A stretch of 13,377 bases of DNA from contig DATNFO010000056.1 in NCBI GenBank assembly GCA_035606355.1, forward strand, positions 1 through 13,377, written 5' to 3'. Below the pieces are notes generated by a model. It searched no databases. It was given only the letters and a program-made list of their open reading frames with translations, and was not told the origin of the DNA. Shown here one piece after another: positions 5,045-12,907 of this stretch; positions within the stretch are counted from its first letter, which is position 1; the number at the start of each line of letters is the position of its first letter. The position numbers were made by a program, and so were the translations under genes. This stretch comes from Sulfopaludibacter sp035606355. Lineage in GTDB: Bacteria; Acidobacteriota; Terriglobia; Bryobacterales; Bryobacteraceae.

Positions 5045-6871
5045 TTAGATGTCCTTGCGCGAGATGCGGAGCTTCCGCATCAGGGCGTTCAGAGTAGTCC
5101 GCGGCACTCCTAGGCGCGCCGCCGCTTTGCTGACCACTCCGGCCGTTTCGCGGAGCACTCGGATGACATGCTCCCGCTCGATATGTTCCAGGGTGCTATC
5201 GCCGGAGGGGTCGGAGGCGTTCGGCCGGATCTCGGCCAGCGGCGCGCGAAGATTCGGGCCGCGGGAGAGGATGACCGCCCGCTCGATGAAATTCTCGAGT
5301 TCCCGCACGTTCCCGGGCCATGACCAACTCGTGAGTGCCCGCATCGTGTCCGACGGGATCGTGTCGATCTGCTTGTTCATGACGCGGGAATACTTCTGGG
5401 TAAAGTGCCGCGCGAGAATCGGGATGTCCTCGACATGATCGCGCAGCGGCGGTGTCGTAATCGGGAAGACCTTCAGGCGGTAATAGAGGTCGCTGCGAAA
5501 GAGCTTATCGCCCATCATTTGAGTGAGGTTGCGATTGGTCGCGGCCACCAGACGGACATCGATAGGTATCGTCCGGGTGCCGCCCAGGCGTTCAAAGGCT
5601 TTCTCCTGCAGAGCGCGCAGCAGCTTGGGTTGAAGGTCCAGCGGAATGTCGCCGACCTCATCCAGGAAAAGGGTTCCCCGATCGGCCAATTCGAAGCGTC
5701 CCATCTTCTGTGAAAGCGCGCCGGTGAAAGCGCCCTTCTCGTACCCAAATAACTCGCTCTCCAGAAGTCCCGTGGGAATGGCGGCGCAGTTCAACGTGAT
5801 GAACGGGAAGTTCCTGCGCGGGCTCAGCCGGTGGACGGCCCGCGCGACCAGCTCTTTCCCCGTCCCGGTCTCCCCGAGAATCAGCACGTTCGCGTCGGTG
5901 GGCGCGACCACTTCCACGTGCCGTAGAATCCGCCTCAGGGCCGCGCTGTCGCCAACCATCTCGCCGAAGTTCTCTTTCCCCTCGACCTCCTCATCGCCTA
6001 TGTTTTCGTTCCGGTCGCGCTCTCGTAGATCCTGAACGAAGGTGATCCAGCGGAACGGCGAGAGCTTCAACACCGCGGTCGCGATAAGAACCGGGAGGCG
6101 CGTCCCGTCTTTGCGGAGCAGCTCCTTCTCGTATGGCGTGCACGCGCCGAACCGCAGACCTTCTTCGTGCGCGAGTTCGTCGAGGGCGGAATACTCCGGC
6201 GGAGTCAGATCGGGCCAGTGCAGAGTGCCGCTGAGCAGATCGTCCTGACTGTACCCGACGAGATTGAGAAAGGCGTCGTTGGCCTCCGGAATCCTGTCGA
6301 ATTCGCCGGAAACGATGCCGGCAATGGTGGACCCCGACGGAACCGGACGCACCAGCGCGCGACTCCGGCGCAGTTTCTCGTCCTGCTCGTGGCGCTCACT
6401 GAAATCACGCACGACTCTGGCGAAACCCCGAAGATCTCCAAGTCCGTCCCGGAGGACCATTGTTAGAACATTCGCCCAGAATCTCGTTCCGTCGCTTCTG
6501 GTATGCCAGCCTTCGTTCCCGAAGTGCCCTTGCGCGGCGGCACGACTCAGTTCGTGGTTCGCGCCGGCGTTCCCCTCGCGGGGAGAGAGAACGGAAATGT
6601 GTTTCCCGATCGCCTCGTCTGCGGTGTGGCCATAGATTCGGCCCGCTCCGGAAGACCAGCTTACGATGTTTCCTTCCGCATCCAGCAACATCAGGGCGCA
6701 ATCGTGTGCCGCGGCATGGCTGTCGGGGGTGGAAATCAGAGCTTCAGGCTCATGGAGGACCGCCCGAAGCAGCGCTTCGAGCTCCCTAGGACCGTTTTGG
6801 AAAAGCCAGGCCGTTCCTTGCGCCGGTGATAATTGAGAGGCCAACGCTTCTCCTTGGTCCCACCCGGCCAC
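5045..6871 (-). CDS. PAS-PAS sigma-54 enhancer-binding transcriptional activator
   Basis: A 608-residue activator of sigma-54 RNA polymerase. Two PAS sensor domains come first: about 57-160 (LLDAEGNIVSW, GRIYGHTADEAIGK) and about 180-285 (NDAFLNLVGYSQDDLL, RKDGTRLPV). The AAA+ domain spans about 303-540 with Walker A GETGTGKE (333-340), an intact sigma-54-contacting GAFTGA loop (380-385), Walker B LFLDEVGDIP (401-410), the arginine-finger region FRSDLYYRL (458-466) and WPGNVREL (518-525). A Fis-type helix-turn-helix closes it (about 575-604: SKAAARLGVPRTTLNALMRKL). There is no receiver domain, so the input is probably a ligand, redox state or cofactor sensed by PAS. The GTG start at 6871 has a weak ribosome site, so the N-terminus is uncertain. 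It lies between two operons sharing an operator and a -24/-12 motif, its likely targets. Confidence 0.95.
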   Translation of the reverse strand: MAGWDQGEALASQLSPAQGTAWLFQNGPRELEALLRAVLHEPEALISTPDSHAAAHDCALMLLDAEGNIVSWSSGAGRIYGHTADEAIGKHISVLSPREGNAGANHELSRAAAQGHFGNEGWHTRSDGTRFWANVLTMVLRDGLGDLRGFARVVRDFSERHEQDEKLRRSRALVRPVPSGSTIAGIVSGEFDRIPEANDAFLNLVGYSQDDLLSGTLHWPDLTPPEYSALDELAHEEGLRFGACTPYEKELLRKDGTRLPVLIATAVLKLSPFRWITFVQDLRERDRNENIGDEEVEGKENFGEMVGDSAALRRILRHVEVVAPTDANVLILGETGTGKELVARAVHRLSPRRNFPFITLNCAAIPTGLLESELFGYEKGAFTGALSQKMGRFELADRGTLFLDEVGDIPLDLQPKLLRALQEKAFERLGGTRTIPIDVRLVAATNRNLTQMMGDKLFRSDLYYRLKVFPITTPPLRDHVEDIPILARHFTQKYSRVMNKQIDTIPSDTMRALTSWSWPGNVRELENFIERAVILSRGPNLRAPLAEIRPNASDPSGDSTLEHIEREHVIRVLRETAGVVSKAAARLGVPRTTLNALMRKLRISRKDI

Positions 6872-6985
6872 CTTTAACCCGGGAGCGCGTTGCCGTTCAT
6901 CGACAGGCAGTTGGACATCGAATGGGCCGTCGGCTTCATCCTACCACTACGGAGCTTCAGTTCGACCCCCGCCGACCATATTTCG

Positions 6986-7426
6986 TCAGGCGATCGTCTT
7001 TTGGGTGCGCATTGCCACCGGCGCGAGTTCGTTCCGGCCGGACTGCGACTCCGGTGAGAAGATGTTGCCCTTCTGTATGTGACGCGGGTGGGCCGAAACG
7101 CTGACGTAGGGAATCCCTAGAAAGGAGTGCATCTCTACCGTTTGAATTTGGAGGGCATTGCAGCGGTCCTCCCGAACGCTCGCCATGACGCGCTTCAGCG
7201 CCGTAGATGTCCCCTTCTCGCGATCGAAGGCTACGGCCAATTTTCGAATGACGTTGGCCATGTAAAAAAACGTCCAGCCGCCGCTGGAGAGCTCGCCCTC
7301 CATTTGGGAATTGCTGAGATCGTACCTGATTGCCAACCAGGCTGTCCGATGCGAATCGTCCTGAACATGAAAGCACTTAGGACGCGGCGCATCTCTCTCC
7401 ATGAACAAGTTTCCTGACGTGAGCAC
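6986..7426 (-). CDS. Conserved hypothetical protein
   Basis: A 146-residue soluble protein of unknown function. The GTG at 7426 is supported by AGGAAGG 5 nt upstream; ATG 7402 is the alternative. The core reads SGGWTFFYMANVIRK, then FDREKGTSTALKRVMASVREDRCNALQI, then HSFLGIPYVSVSAHPRHIQKG. I recall these blocks from uncharacterised acidobacterial proteins of about this length. It has no signal peptide, membrane segment or known catalytic motif. It follows the OmpA-like gene by 71 bp, with a strong hairpin between them, and precedes the sigma-54 regulator by 114 bp. Confidence 0.72.
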   Translation of the reverse strand: MLTSGNLFMERDAPRPKCFHVQDDSHRTAWLAIRYDLSNSQMEGELSSGGWTFFYMANVIRKLAVAFDREKGTSTALKRVMASVREDRCNALQIQTVEMHSFLGIPYVSVSAHPRHIQKGNIFSPESQSGRNELAPVAMRTQKTIA

Positions 7427-7452
7427 GTCGACCTTCCTTTACGTGTGATCGG

Positions 7453-7481
7453 CCGGGACCGGATTCATATCCCGGTCCCGG
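7453..7481 (-). terminator. Strong intercistronic hairpin after the OmpA-like gene
   Basis: CCGGGACCGG at 7453-7462 and CCGGTCCCGG at 7472-7481 form a perfect 10-bp stem with a 9-nt loop. On the minus strand it begins 17 bp after the stop of the OmpA-like gene. No U-tract follows, so it may be a weak terminator, or a hairpin that protects the upstream message and lowers read-through into 6986-7426. Confidence 0.5.
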
Positions 7482-7497
7482 TCCTGGTTACCTCCGA

Positions 7498-9447
7498 TTA
7501 CCTCGCTCCGATGGCGGCCCCGATTTGCGTACCGATGACGTCGCCGGAGATTACCAGTTCGACCCGGCGATTCTGCTGGCGGCCCTGCGGCGTGTCGTTG
7601 GACGCAACCGGCTGGGTCTTGCCCAAGCCCTTGGCCGTGACTGAAGCAGCCGGCATTCCGGCCTGTGTCAGGTAGTCGCGCACGGCGTCGCCACGCTGCT
7701 CCGAAAGTCGCTGATTGTAGTCATCGCCCCCGACGCTATCGGTGTGGCCTTCCACGTCGAGCTTCAACCCCGGATGCCCGGAGACGATGCCCGCGACCTT
7801 GGCGAGTTTCTCGCGTGCAAGAGGCCGTAACGTGTATCTACCCGTGTCGAAGAGCACGTCGGACATGTTCACGATCAAGCCCCGCGCCGTGTCACGAGTC
7901 TGGAGCACGTCATTAAACTGCTTCAGCAGCTGCGACCGCAATTCCGCTTTTTCCGTCTCCGACTGCAACTTGTCCTTGGCCGCGCGTTCGAGCGCCGCCT
8001 GGGTGGCTGCCCGTTGGGTCTCGTTGTCCTGCCGCAGGCGGTCCGCCTCCGCTGCGCTCGCGGCGATGCGCGAATCGTTTTCCGCTTTTAGACGGCCCGC
8101 CGCCAGATTCGCGGCCGCATCTCGTGCTTTGCTCTCCTCCTTCAGACGATCCGCCTCGGCCCTCGCGTCCAGCATCCGCGCGTCGTTCTCCGCCTTGAGA
8201 CGGTCGGCCGCCAGATTCGCGGCAGCATCCTTCGCCTGGCTCTCGGCTTTTAAGCGATCCGTCTCGGCGTTTGCGGCGAGCACCCGGGCATCGTTCTCCG
8301 CCCTGAGATGGTCGGCCGCCAGATTCGCGGCGGCATCCTTCGCCTGGCTCTCGGCTTTTAAGCGATCGGCCTCGGTCGTCGCGGCGGCGATCCGGGCATC
8401 GTTCTCGCGCTTCACGCGGTCGGCTTCCGCCGCGGCCGCGGCAGCCTGGGCGTCCTTTTCGCGCGTCAAGCGCTCCGAGTCGGCCTGCGCTTGTATGCGC
8501 GCCGCTTGCGCTTCACGCGTCACTCGATCAGCTTCCGTCTGTGCGGCAACACGGTCGCTCTGCGCGAGCGCTTCGCGATCCACCGACTGCCGGCGCTCTG
8601 TCGCGAGCGCCTCGTCCTCCTGGCGCTTGACCGCGATCGCGCGGGAGTCCTCGGCCATCTGCACGGCCTCGCGGGACATCATCGCGACGGGCTTCCGTCC
8701 GGCGTTGCGCGTCTCGTATGCCTCGGCCTGGGCCAGGCTTTTCTCCGCTTTCTGGAAGGTTTCCGTGGCAAAGCGGTCCGCCCCCATGCCGCGGGCGATC
8801 TGAACGGCATTGCGCGCTTCGTACAGTTCGAGCGGTGTCTTCTGGTCCAACTTCAATGCGAGCGGATTGGACAGGCGCTGATACTGGCCACGCTGCAGGA
8901 GCTCGTATTTCGCATCGACCTCCTCGATCTTCCCTTTGGTGTCCGCGCGCACTACGTTTTCCATGACGATCAGGTCGCTCGGGCGCGTAACGGAGTAGTA
9001 CGGTTCCGCCGTCACAACAAGCGCGAAGACCTGAAAGTCCGTCGTCACGTTGAGCTTGCTCTTGGTTCCATTGAGCAGGATCTCGCCCAGGTTGGCCGTG
9101 CGACCTTCGGGCGTGATGGCCCAGAGCACGTACGTCAGGTATTCAGACCCGAGCTTGTTTGCCGGCTGTAAGTCGTCGAATTCCACCTCTATTTCGATGT
9201 ACCCCTGCTTGCTCTCGACCTTCGCCTCGCCGCGCGCGCCCGCCAGCAGGTCTGTTCCCTTGAAGTCGATCTTCGTTGCACCGCTGCGGTGCCGGTAGTT
9301 GACCGCCTTCGCGGTGCGTGCGGTCACGTTGACGCGATACATTGGCGTCGACCCAGCAGCCATCCGGGCGGCGTTGTCGTCCTGTGATTGGGCCAAAAGC
9401 CCTGCTGATACCGCCAATAATGCGCTAATTAAGTTGATTTTGGTCAT
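7498..9447 (-). CDS. OmpA-family peptidoglycan-binding protein with long coiled coil
   Basis: A 649-residue cell-envelope protein. The ATG at 9447 starts a signal peptide (MTKINLISALLAVSAGLLAQ) after an AGAG site; an in-frame start at 9504 would bury it. An N-terminal domain (about 35-190: YRVNVTARTAKAVNY, LTYVLWAITPEGR) is followed by a helical region and an Ala/Glu/Arg-rich coiled coil to about residue 510, part of it built of 36-residue repeats. The C-terminal OmpA domain (about 525-640) shows DVLFDTGRYTLRP, VEGHTDSVGGDDYNQRLSEQR and GRQQNRRVEL, with the Asp and Arg residues that hold diaminopimelate of peptidoglycan. It probably spans the periplasm between another envelope component and the wall. 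It follows the SYLF gene by 22 bp, so the two share an operon. Confidence 0.93.
   Translation of the reverse strand: MTKINLISALLAVSAGLLAQSQDDNAARMAAGSTPMYRVNVTARTAKAVNYRHRSGATKIDFKGTDLLAGARGEAKVESKQGYIEIEVEFDDLQPANKLGSEYLTYVLWAITPEGRTANLGEILLNGTKSKLNVTTDFQVFALVVTAEPYYSVTRPSDLIVMENVVRADTKGKIEEVDAKYELLQRGQYQRLSNPLALKLDQKTPLELYEARNAVQIARGMGADRFATETFQKAEKSLAQAEAYETRNAGRKPVAMMSREAVQMAEDSRAIAVKRQEDEALATERRQSVDREALAQSDRVAAQTEADRVTREAQAARIQAQADSERLTREKDAQAAAAAAEADRVKRENDARIAAATTEADRLKAESQAKDAAANLAADHLRAENDARVLAANAETDRLKAESQAKDAAANLAADRLKAENDARMLDARAEADRLKEESKARDAAANLAAGRLKAENDSRIAASAAEADRLRQDNETQRAATQAALERAAKDKLQSETEKAELRSQLLKQFNDVLQTRDTARGLIVNMSDVLFDTGRYTLRPLAREKLAKVAGIVSGHPGLKLDVEGHTDSVGGDDYNQRLSEQRGDAVRDYLTQAGMPAASVTAKGLGKTQPVASNDTPQGRQQNRRVELVISGDVIGTQIGAAIGAR
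8063..8430. repeat. 108-bp tandem repeats inside the OmpA-like gene
   Basis: Three full copies (about 8063-8170, 8171-8278, 8279-8386) and a partial fourth show a 108-bp period; for example CGCCAGATTC recurs at 8101, 8209 and 8317. Each encodes a 36-residue coiled-coil unit with LKAESQAKDAAANLAAD and LRAENDAR cores. The second and third copies are nearly identical at the DNA level across about 60 bp, which suggests recent duplication or gene conversion and a tract that can change length in frame. Confidence 0.9.
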
Positions 9448-9469
9448 AGTTTGGCTCTTTGTTGCCCGA

Positions 9470-10165
9470 TTATCGAATGGAACCCGTCGCACCCGTCCGC
9501 TCACTCGGCGAGTACTTGTTGAAGAGAGCGATCAGTTTGGCAGCCGCTTGAGGAGTCGCGACGTTGGTGCTCACGATTGTCCGATTCTCAAGCTTGCTGC
9601 CGTAGAGCGTGGCGTTGTCGTCGAGATCCTGCCTCAGGGTCGCGCCTTCGAGAGCGAGCCCCGCGAAGAGTCCCTGCGAACGCGACCACGACAGAATCTC
9701 GGCGTGCATCTGAGCGTCCGTCTGAGCGGTGGCCGTGCGGCCGACCGGACCCGCCGCGACCGAACCTTCAGCGCCGAGGGTGAACTTGCTCGAGAGCAGT
9801 TTGTCCGCCCCGCGTTCATTCATGACGAGCATGATCAGGTCCGTCTGCGATCCGCCGATCTGGAAGCCGACGCTTCCTCCCTCGATCCGAACGGTGCCCG
9901 GCGCCGACCAGCCGGGTCCGCTTTTGTTCCGGCACGACAAGTAGCCCTTTCCGTATTTGCCGCCGACCAGGAATGCGCCCGTCTTAAGCCCGGGCACGAT
10001 GACAATGCAGTGCGCGTTCGCCAGCATGTCTTGCGGAATGCCCTTGTCGGGTGTCGCCATGATCTCGGAGAACACGGCGGAAGCCTCGTCGAGCCGCTTC
10101 ACTGGTTCGCTGTCTTGGGCCAGCATCGGCGCGATCGCCAGGGCCGCCGCTAGAATCGCTCGCAT
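9470..10165 (-). CDS. SYLF/Ysc84-type lipid-binding domain exported protein
   Basis: A 231-residue protein with a signal peptide (MRAILAAALAIAPMLA) and one SYLF domain over the rest. Family marks are IPQDMLANAHCIVIVPGLK, GAFLVGGKYGKGYLSCR, GGSVGFQIGGSQTDLIMLVMN, KFTLGAEGSVAAGPVGR, and EILSWSRSQGLFAGLALEGA. SYLF domains bind phosphoinositides in eukaryotes; bacterial members are secreted or envelope proteins of unclear role. GAAGAGG lies about 10 nt before the ATG. It is the first gene after the proposed operator and -24/-12 promoter and is followed by the OmpA-like gene, suggesting a joint envelope function. Confidence 0.92.
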   Translation of the reverse strand: MRAILAAALAIAPMLAQDSEPVKRLDEASAVFSEIMATPDKGIPQDMLANAHCIVIVPGLKTGAFLVGGKYGKGYLSCRNKSGPGWSAPGTVRIEGGSVGFQIGGSQTDLIMLVMNERGADKLLSSKFTLGAEGSVAAGPVGRTATAQTDAQMHAEILSWSRSQGLFAGLALEGATLRQDLDDNATLYGSKLENRTIVSTNVATPQAAAKLIALFNKYSPSERTGATGSIR

Positions 10166-10231
10166 GTTTTACGCCTCTTCCGTGGCCCGGCAAATTCGAT
10201 TGGAGTAGTGTCGGGCGCAGATCCTTCCTTG

Positions 10232-10247
10232 TGCACGACGTGCGCCG
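10232..10247 (-). promoter_or_regulatory. Candidate sigma-54 promoter of the SYLF-OmpA operon
   Basis: On the minus strand CGGCGCACGTCGTGCA has GG and GC 10 nt apart and shares GGCGC-N4-CGTGC with the element at 4859-4874. The start site would be near 10221, about 56 nt before the SYLF ATG. The operator 10312-10345 is centred about 95 bp upstream of the GC. A second weaker GG-N10-GC match (CGGCTCAACAAAAGCA) lies at 10252-10267 and cannot be excluded. The central inverted repeat GCACG-A-CGTGC overlaps the element. Confidence 0.5.
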
Positions 10248-10311
10248 TTTCTGCTTTTGTTGAGCCGATTGGCCCACGATCCGTTTGCGACGCAGGCGGC
10301 CATGCTACCCG

Positions 10312-10345
10312 TGACCACATTCGGTCACCTGACCCTGCACGGTCA
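10312..10345. promoter_or_regulatory. Double inverted-repeat operator TGACC-N6-GGTCA-CC-TGACC-N6-GGTCA
   Basis: Four perfect half-sites lie at 10312-10316, 10323-10327, 10330-10334 and 10341-10345, giving two TGACC-N6-GGTCA inverted repeats with an 18-bp period. It sits in the 270-bp region between the divergent malic-enzyme and SYLF genes, about 90 bp before the malic-enzyme start. The geometry matches 4951-4984. It could be the enhancer of the sigma-54 regulator encoded at 5045-6871; a TetR- or LysR-type regulator acting on the malic-enzyme gene is an alternative. Confidence 0.6.
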
Positions 10346-10435
10346 AGGCGCTGTCGGGATGTGAACACGCGGCCTCGCCGCGTAGAGTGCTGGAAGCTAT
10401 GGCACAAGGGCCATTCGCCACAGAAGGACTCTGAA

Positions 10436-12184
10436 GTGCCTTTGATGGGCAGAATGCGACAGCGGGTCATCCCTTTACTCGCGCCGGTTGCCATCAGCCG
10501 GCCTGACGGAAGCGGCTTCTATGAGACGAAGGCTCGCGGTCTGGCGGTGCTCACCTCGCCGATCCTCAACAAAGGAACAGCGTTCCCGGCGAGCGAACGA
10601 ACCGCGCTGGGCCTCACAGGACTTCTCCCGCCGGATGTCAGCACGCTCGCGGCGCAGGTGAAACGCGCATACATCCAATACGAGCGGCTGCCGGATGCCC
10701 TCAGCAAGAACATTTACCTGACCGCCCTGCACGACCGCAACGAAGTGCTGTTCTACCGGCTATTCTCCGAGCATCTGCGCGAAATGATCCCGATCGTTAA
10801 CGATCTGACGGTCGGCATGGCCATGGAGCAATACCATCAAGAGTGCCGGTCGCCCAGGGGTGTGTATCTCTCGATCGACCATGTCGACCAAATTAAGGAG
10901 GCGTTCGTCAACTTCGGCGCTGGAGGTGGCGACATCGACTTGATCCTCGCCACCGACGCCGAGCAGATTCTGGGTCTCGGAGATTGGGGCGTCGGTGGCA
11001 TCGAAGCGCCGATCGGGAAGTTGGCGATCTATACGGCCGCGGGCGGAATCGATCCGTCCCGCGTCATCCCGGTGATGCTGGACGTAGGCACCAACAGGCA
11101 GAGCCTGCTGGACGATCCCACGTATATCGGCAACCGGCACACCCGAGTCCGGGGCGAGCCCTACGACGACTTCATTAGGGCTTACGTGGAAGTGGTGACT
11201 GGCATGTTCCCGAACGCGCTGCTGCAATGGGAGGACTTCGCGGCGACCAATGGGCGGCGAATCCTAGAAAAGTACCGGCACCGCGTCTGCACCTTCAACG
11301 ACGAAATCCAGGGAACCGGCGCCACGGTGCTGGCGGCTGTGATCTCGGCTCTTCGCGTCTGCGGCTCCCCGCTCCGGCAACAGCGCGTAGTCATCTTCGG
11401 CATGGGCGCGGCCGGAATCGGAATCGCCGACCAGATCCGCGACGCCATGATTCGTGAGGGTCTCTCCCGAGGAGAGGCAGTGGGCCGTCTGTGGTGCGTC
11501 GACCGTCAGGGACTCATCAGCAGCGACATGTCCGATCCGCTGCCGGCGCACTCGGCGGCGTATGCCCGCCCGGCCGCCCAAACAAAAAGCTGGACTCGCG
11601 ACGAAAGAGGCGTTGGCTTGGCGGAGGTAGTGCGTCGTGTGAAACCCACGATCCTGATCGGCGCCTCGACCGCGGGCGGCAGCTTCACGGAAGCGATCAT
11701 AAAGGAAATGGCGGCGCACACGGAAAGGCCGATCATCTTCGCGCTCTCCAATCCGGCGGCACGGGCCGAGGCGAACTCGGCGGATCTGATCGCCTGGACG
11801 GAAGGGCGAGCGCTGATCGCGACGGGCGGACCGTGCGCACCCATCACCCACAGGGGAGTGACGTACGCCATCGCGCAGGTGAATAATGCGATGTTGTACC
11901 CCGGTCTGGCGCTGGGGACTATCGTGTCACGGGCAAGCAGGATCAGCGACGGCATGTTCGCTGCGGCGGCTGGCGCCGTGTCGAGCCTGGTGGCGGTGCG
12001 GCAACCCGGCGCGTCGCTTCTCCCACATATCGACGACCTGCGAAGTGTCTCGGTCACCGTGGCGGTAGCCGTCGCGGAGGCCGCTGACGCCGAAGGCCTG
12101 GCTCGGGACCACTTAGGCGACATCGTGCAACAGGTGCACGACGCAATGTGGCAGGCGGAGTATCGCCGGATCGAGGCCTCCTGA
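10436..12184 (+). CDS. NAD-type malic enzyme with substituted active-site residues
   Basis: A 582-residue large-type malic enzyme, a family that decarboxylates malate to pyruvate with NAD(P). The GTG at 10436 is chosen for AGAAGGA 7 nt upstream; a frame open further upstream is non-family. Family marks are NKGTAF (45-50), RPRGVYLSID-like SPRGVYLSID (139-148), the substrate Lys in APIGKLAIYT (Lys195), LDVGTN, QWEDF (Glu266, Asp267 metal ligands), CTFNDEIQGTG (285-295) and the Rossmann motif GMGAAG (322-327). By recalled alignment it is closest to the Mycobacterium Mez branch (TDAE-ILG-GDWGVGGI). The catalytic Tyr of VYTPTVG is Asn122 (VNDLTVG), and the second Asp of FNDD, a metal ligand, is Glu290. 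The activity may therefore be altered. It is transcribed divergently from the SYLF-OmpA operon and shares its operator region. Confidence 0.9.
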   Translation: MPLMGRMRQRVIPLLAPVAISRPDGSGFYETKARGLAVLTSPILNKGTAFPASERTALGLTGLLPPDVSTLAAQVKRAYIQYERLPDALSKNIYLTALHDRNEVLFYRLFSEHLREMIPIVNDLTVGMAMEQYHQECRSPRGVYLSIDHVDQIKEAFVNFGAGGGDIDLILATDAEQILGLGDWGVGGIEAPIGKLAIYTAAGGIDPSRVIPVMLDVGTNRQSLLDDPTYIGNRHTRVRGEPYDDFIRAYVEVVTGMFPNALLQWEDFAATNGRRILEKYRHRVCTFNDEIQGTGATVLAAVISALRVCGSPLRQQRVVIFGMGAAGIGIADQIRDAMIREGLSRGEAVGRLWCVDRQGLISSDMSDPLPAHSAAYARPAAQTKSWTRDERGVGLAEVVRRVKPTILIGASTAGGSFTEAIIKEMAAHTERPIIFALSNPAARAEANSADLIAWTEGRALIATGGPCAPITHRGVTYAIAQVNNAMLYPGLALGTIVSRASRISDGMFAAAAGAVSSLVAVRQPGASLLPHIDDLRSVSVTVAVAVAEAADAEGLARDHLGDIVQQVHDAMWQAEYRRIEAS

Positions 12185-12451
12185 CGTATGTACCACAGCG
12201 GTGGACGGCCCATACCTCGAGTATGCGCCCAAACAATTCTACATAAAAATGGTTTTTCCCAGATCTTGTTCGGCCCCGCCGACTGCCATACTATTGCACA
12301 GCATTAGGATGCGCCGCTGAACCTTCATCTCCTTCGACGCGCTTGTTTCTCTGTGACACGAGTTAGCAGGAAATAACATGACACCTACAGTCCCACATCG
12401 ACGTGTTGGTCACTGAATTCGTACCGACTTCTCACTGCTTTTCCCAGCGCA
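12185..12451. other. Intergenic region with weak hairpin
   Basis: No gene is seen between the malic-enzyme stop and the M48 fragment. An imperfect hairpin at 12207-12229 (GGC, C·C mismatch, CATAC, loop CTCGA, GTATG, GCC) lies 22 bp after the stop and could be a weak end of transcription, but no T-run follows directly. An AAAAATGGTTTTT stretch lies near 12245-12257. Confidence 0.35.
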
Positions 12452-12907
12452 TCACCTTCGGAGCAAAGAAGGAGCACCTGTAGACAGCGACTCCAACAGG
12501 CGCGTAATTTCGCGTTGGATGTGATTGAACTCAGAATTCATCTGCTCCGGAGAGCTTGGGTGGCGCTTCCTTGACACGGCAGATTCTACGGCGGAGAGGC
12601 GTCGCAGAAGATTTGGCAGAGGGCTGAATACGAAGCCGGTCGTCGGCGCCGTGCAACGCGAAAGATAGGTGGCCAGTCCAGAAGGGTCTTGGCCTGAAGC
12701 GGCGATCACGTCAATTGCGAGGCGATCTGCGCCCAACTCCTCACTGCGCTGAGCGGTCATCTCGGCGGCTAGGTATTTGATGGGAATAGTGTATCCGCTA
12801 GAACTAACAATTACGGTGGTCGCGGAGAGCGAACCGAGCGGCGGCAAGCCACTCCGAACACCGAATTGCTCTACGCGCCGCAGAGCAATGTGTGACATCG
12901 CATGAGC
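12452..12907 (-). pseudogene. 3' fragment of an M48-type metalloprotease-like gene, cut by IS66 element
   Basis: Reading minus from the IS junction gives AHAMSHIALR, which matches the zinc motif of M48 peptidases as I recall it in Acidobacteria (AHEMSHVALRH). The sequence then runs through a spacer to SEELGADRLAIDVIAASGQDPSGLATYL, which matches the third-ligand region (EREADxLG...AGYDPxAL), and ends with a SEFNHIQREITRL tail also seen in some relatives. Everything upstream of the motif is missing. The Glu of HExxH is Ala and the third-ligand Glu position appears to be Gly, so the gene may have been inactive before the insertion. An ATG inside the motif (12898) leaves a 148-codon open frame that might be expressed but would lack the first half of the zinc site. 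Confidence 0.6.

Noticed and set aside
7742..8803. A 353-codon plus-strand open frame, Ser/Ala/Arg-rich.
   Set aside because: It is the antisense shadow of the repetitive coiled-coil region of the OmpA-like gene; its composition and repeats follow from that gene.
9299..10153. A 284-codon plus-strand open frame opposite the SYLF gene.
   Set aside because: It is antisense to a clearly conserved SYLF-domain protein and shows no family features of its own.
10252..10267. Alternative sigma-54 match CGGCTCAACAAAAGCA on the minus strand.
   Set aside because: The spacing is right, but it lacks the CGTGC core shared with the other operon, so the element at 10232-10247 was preferred.
10356..10371. Plus-strand GG-N10-GC match before the malic-enzyme gene.
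   Set aside because: The -24 box lacks TGGCAC character beyond GG, so it is probably chance; no promoter for the malic enzyme is claimed.
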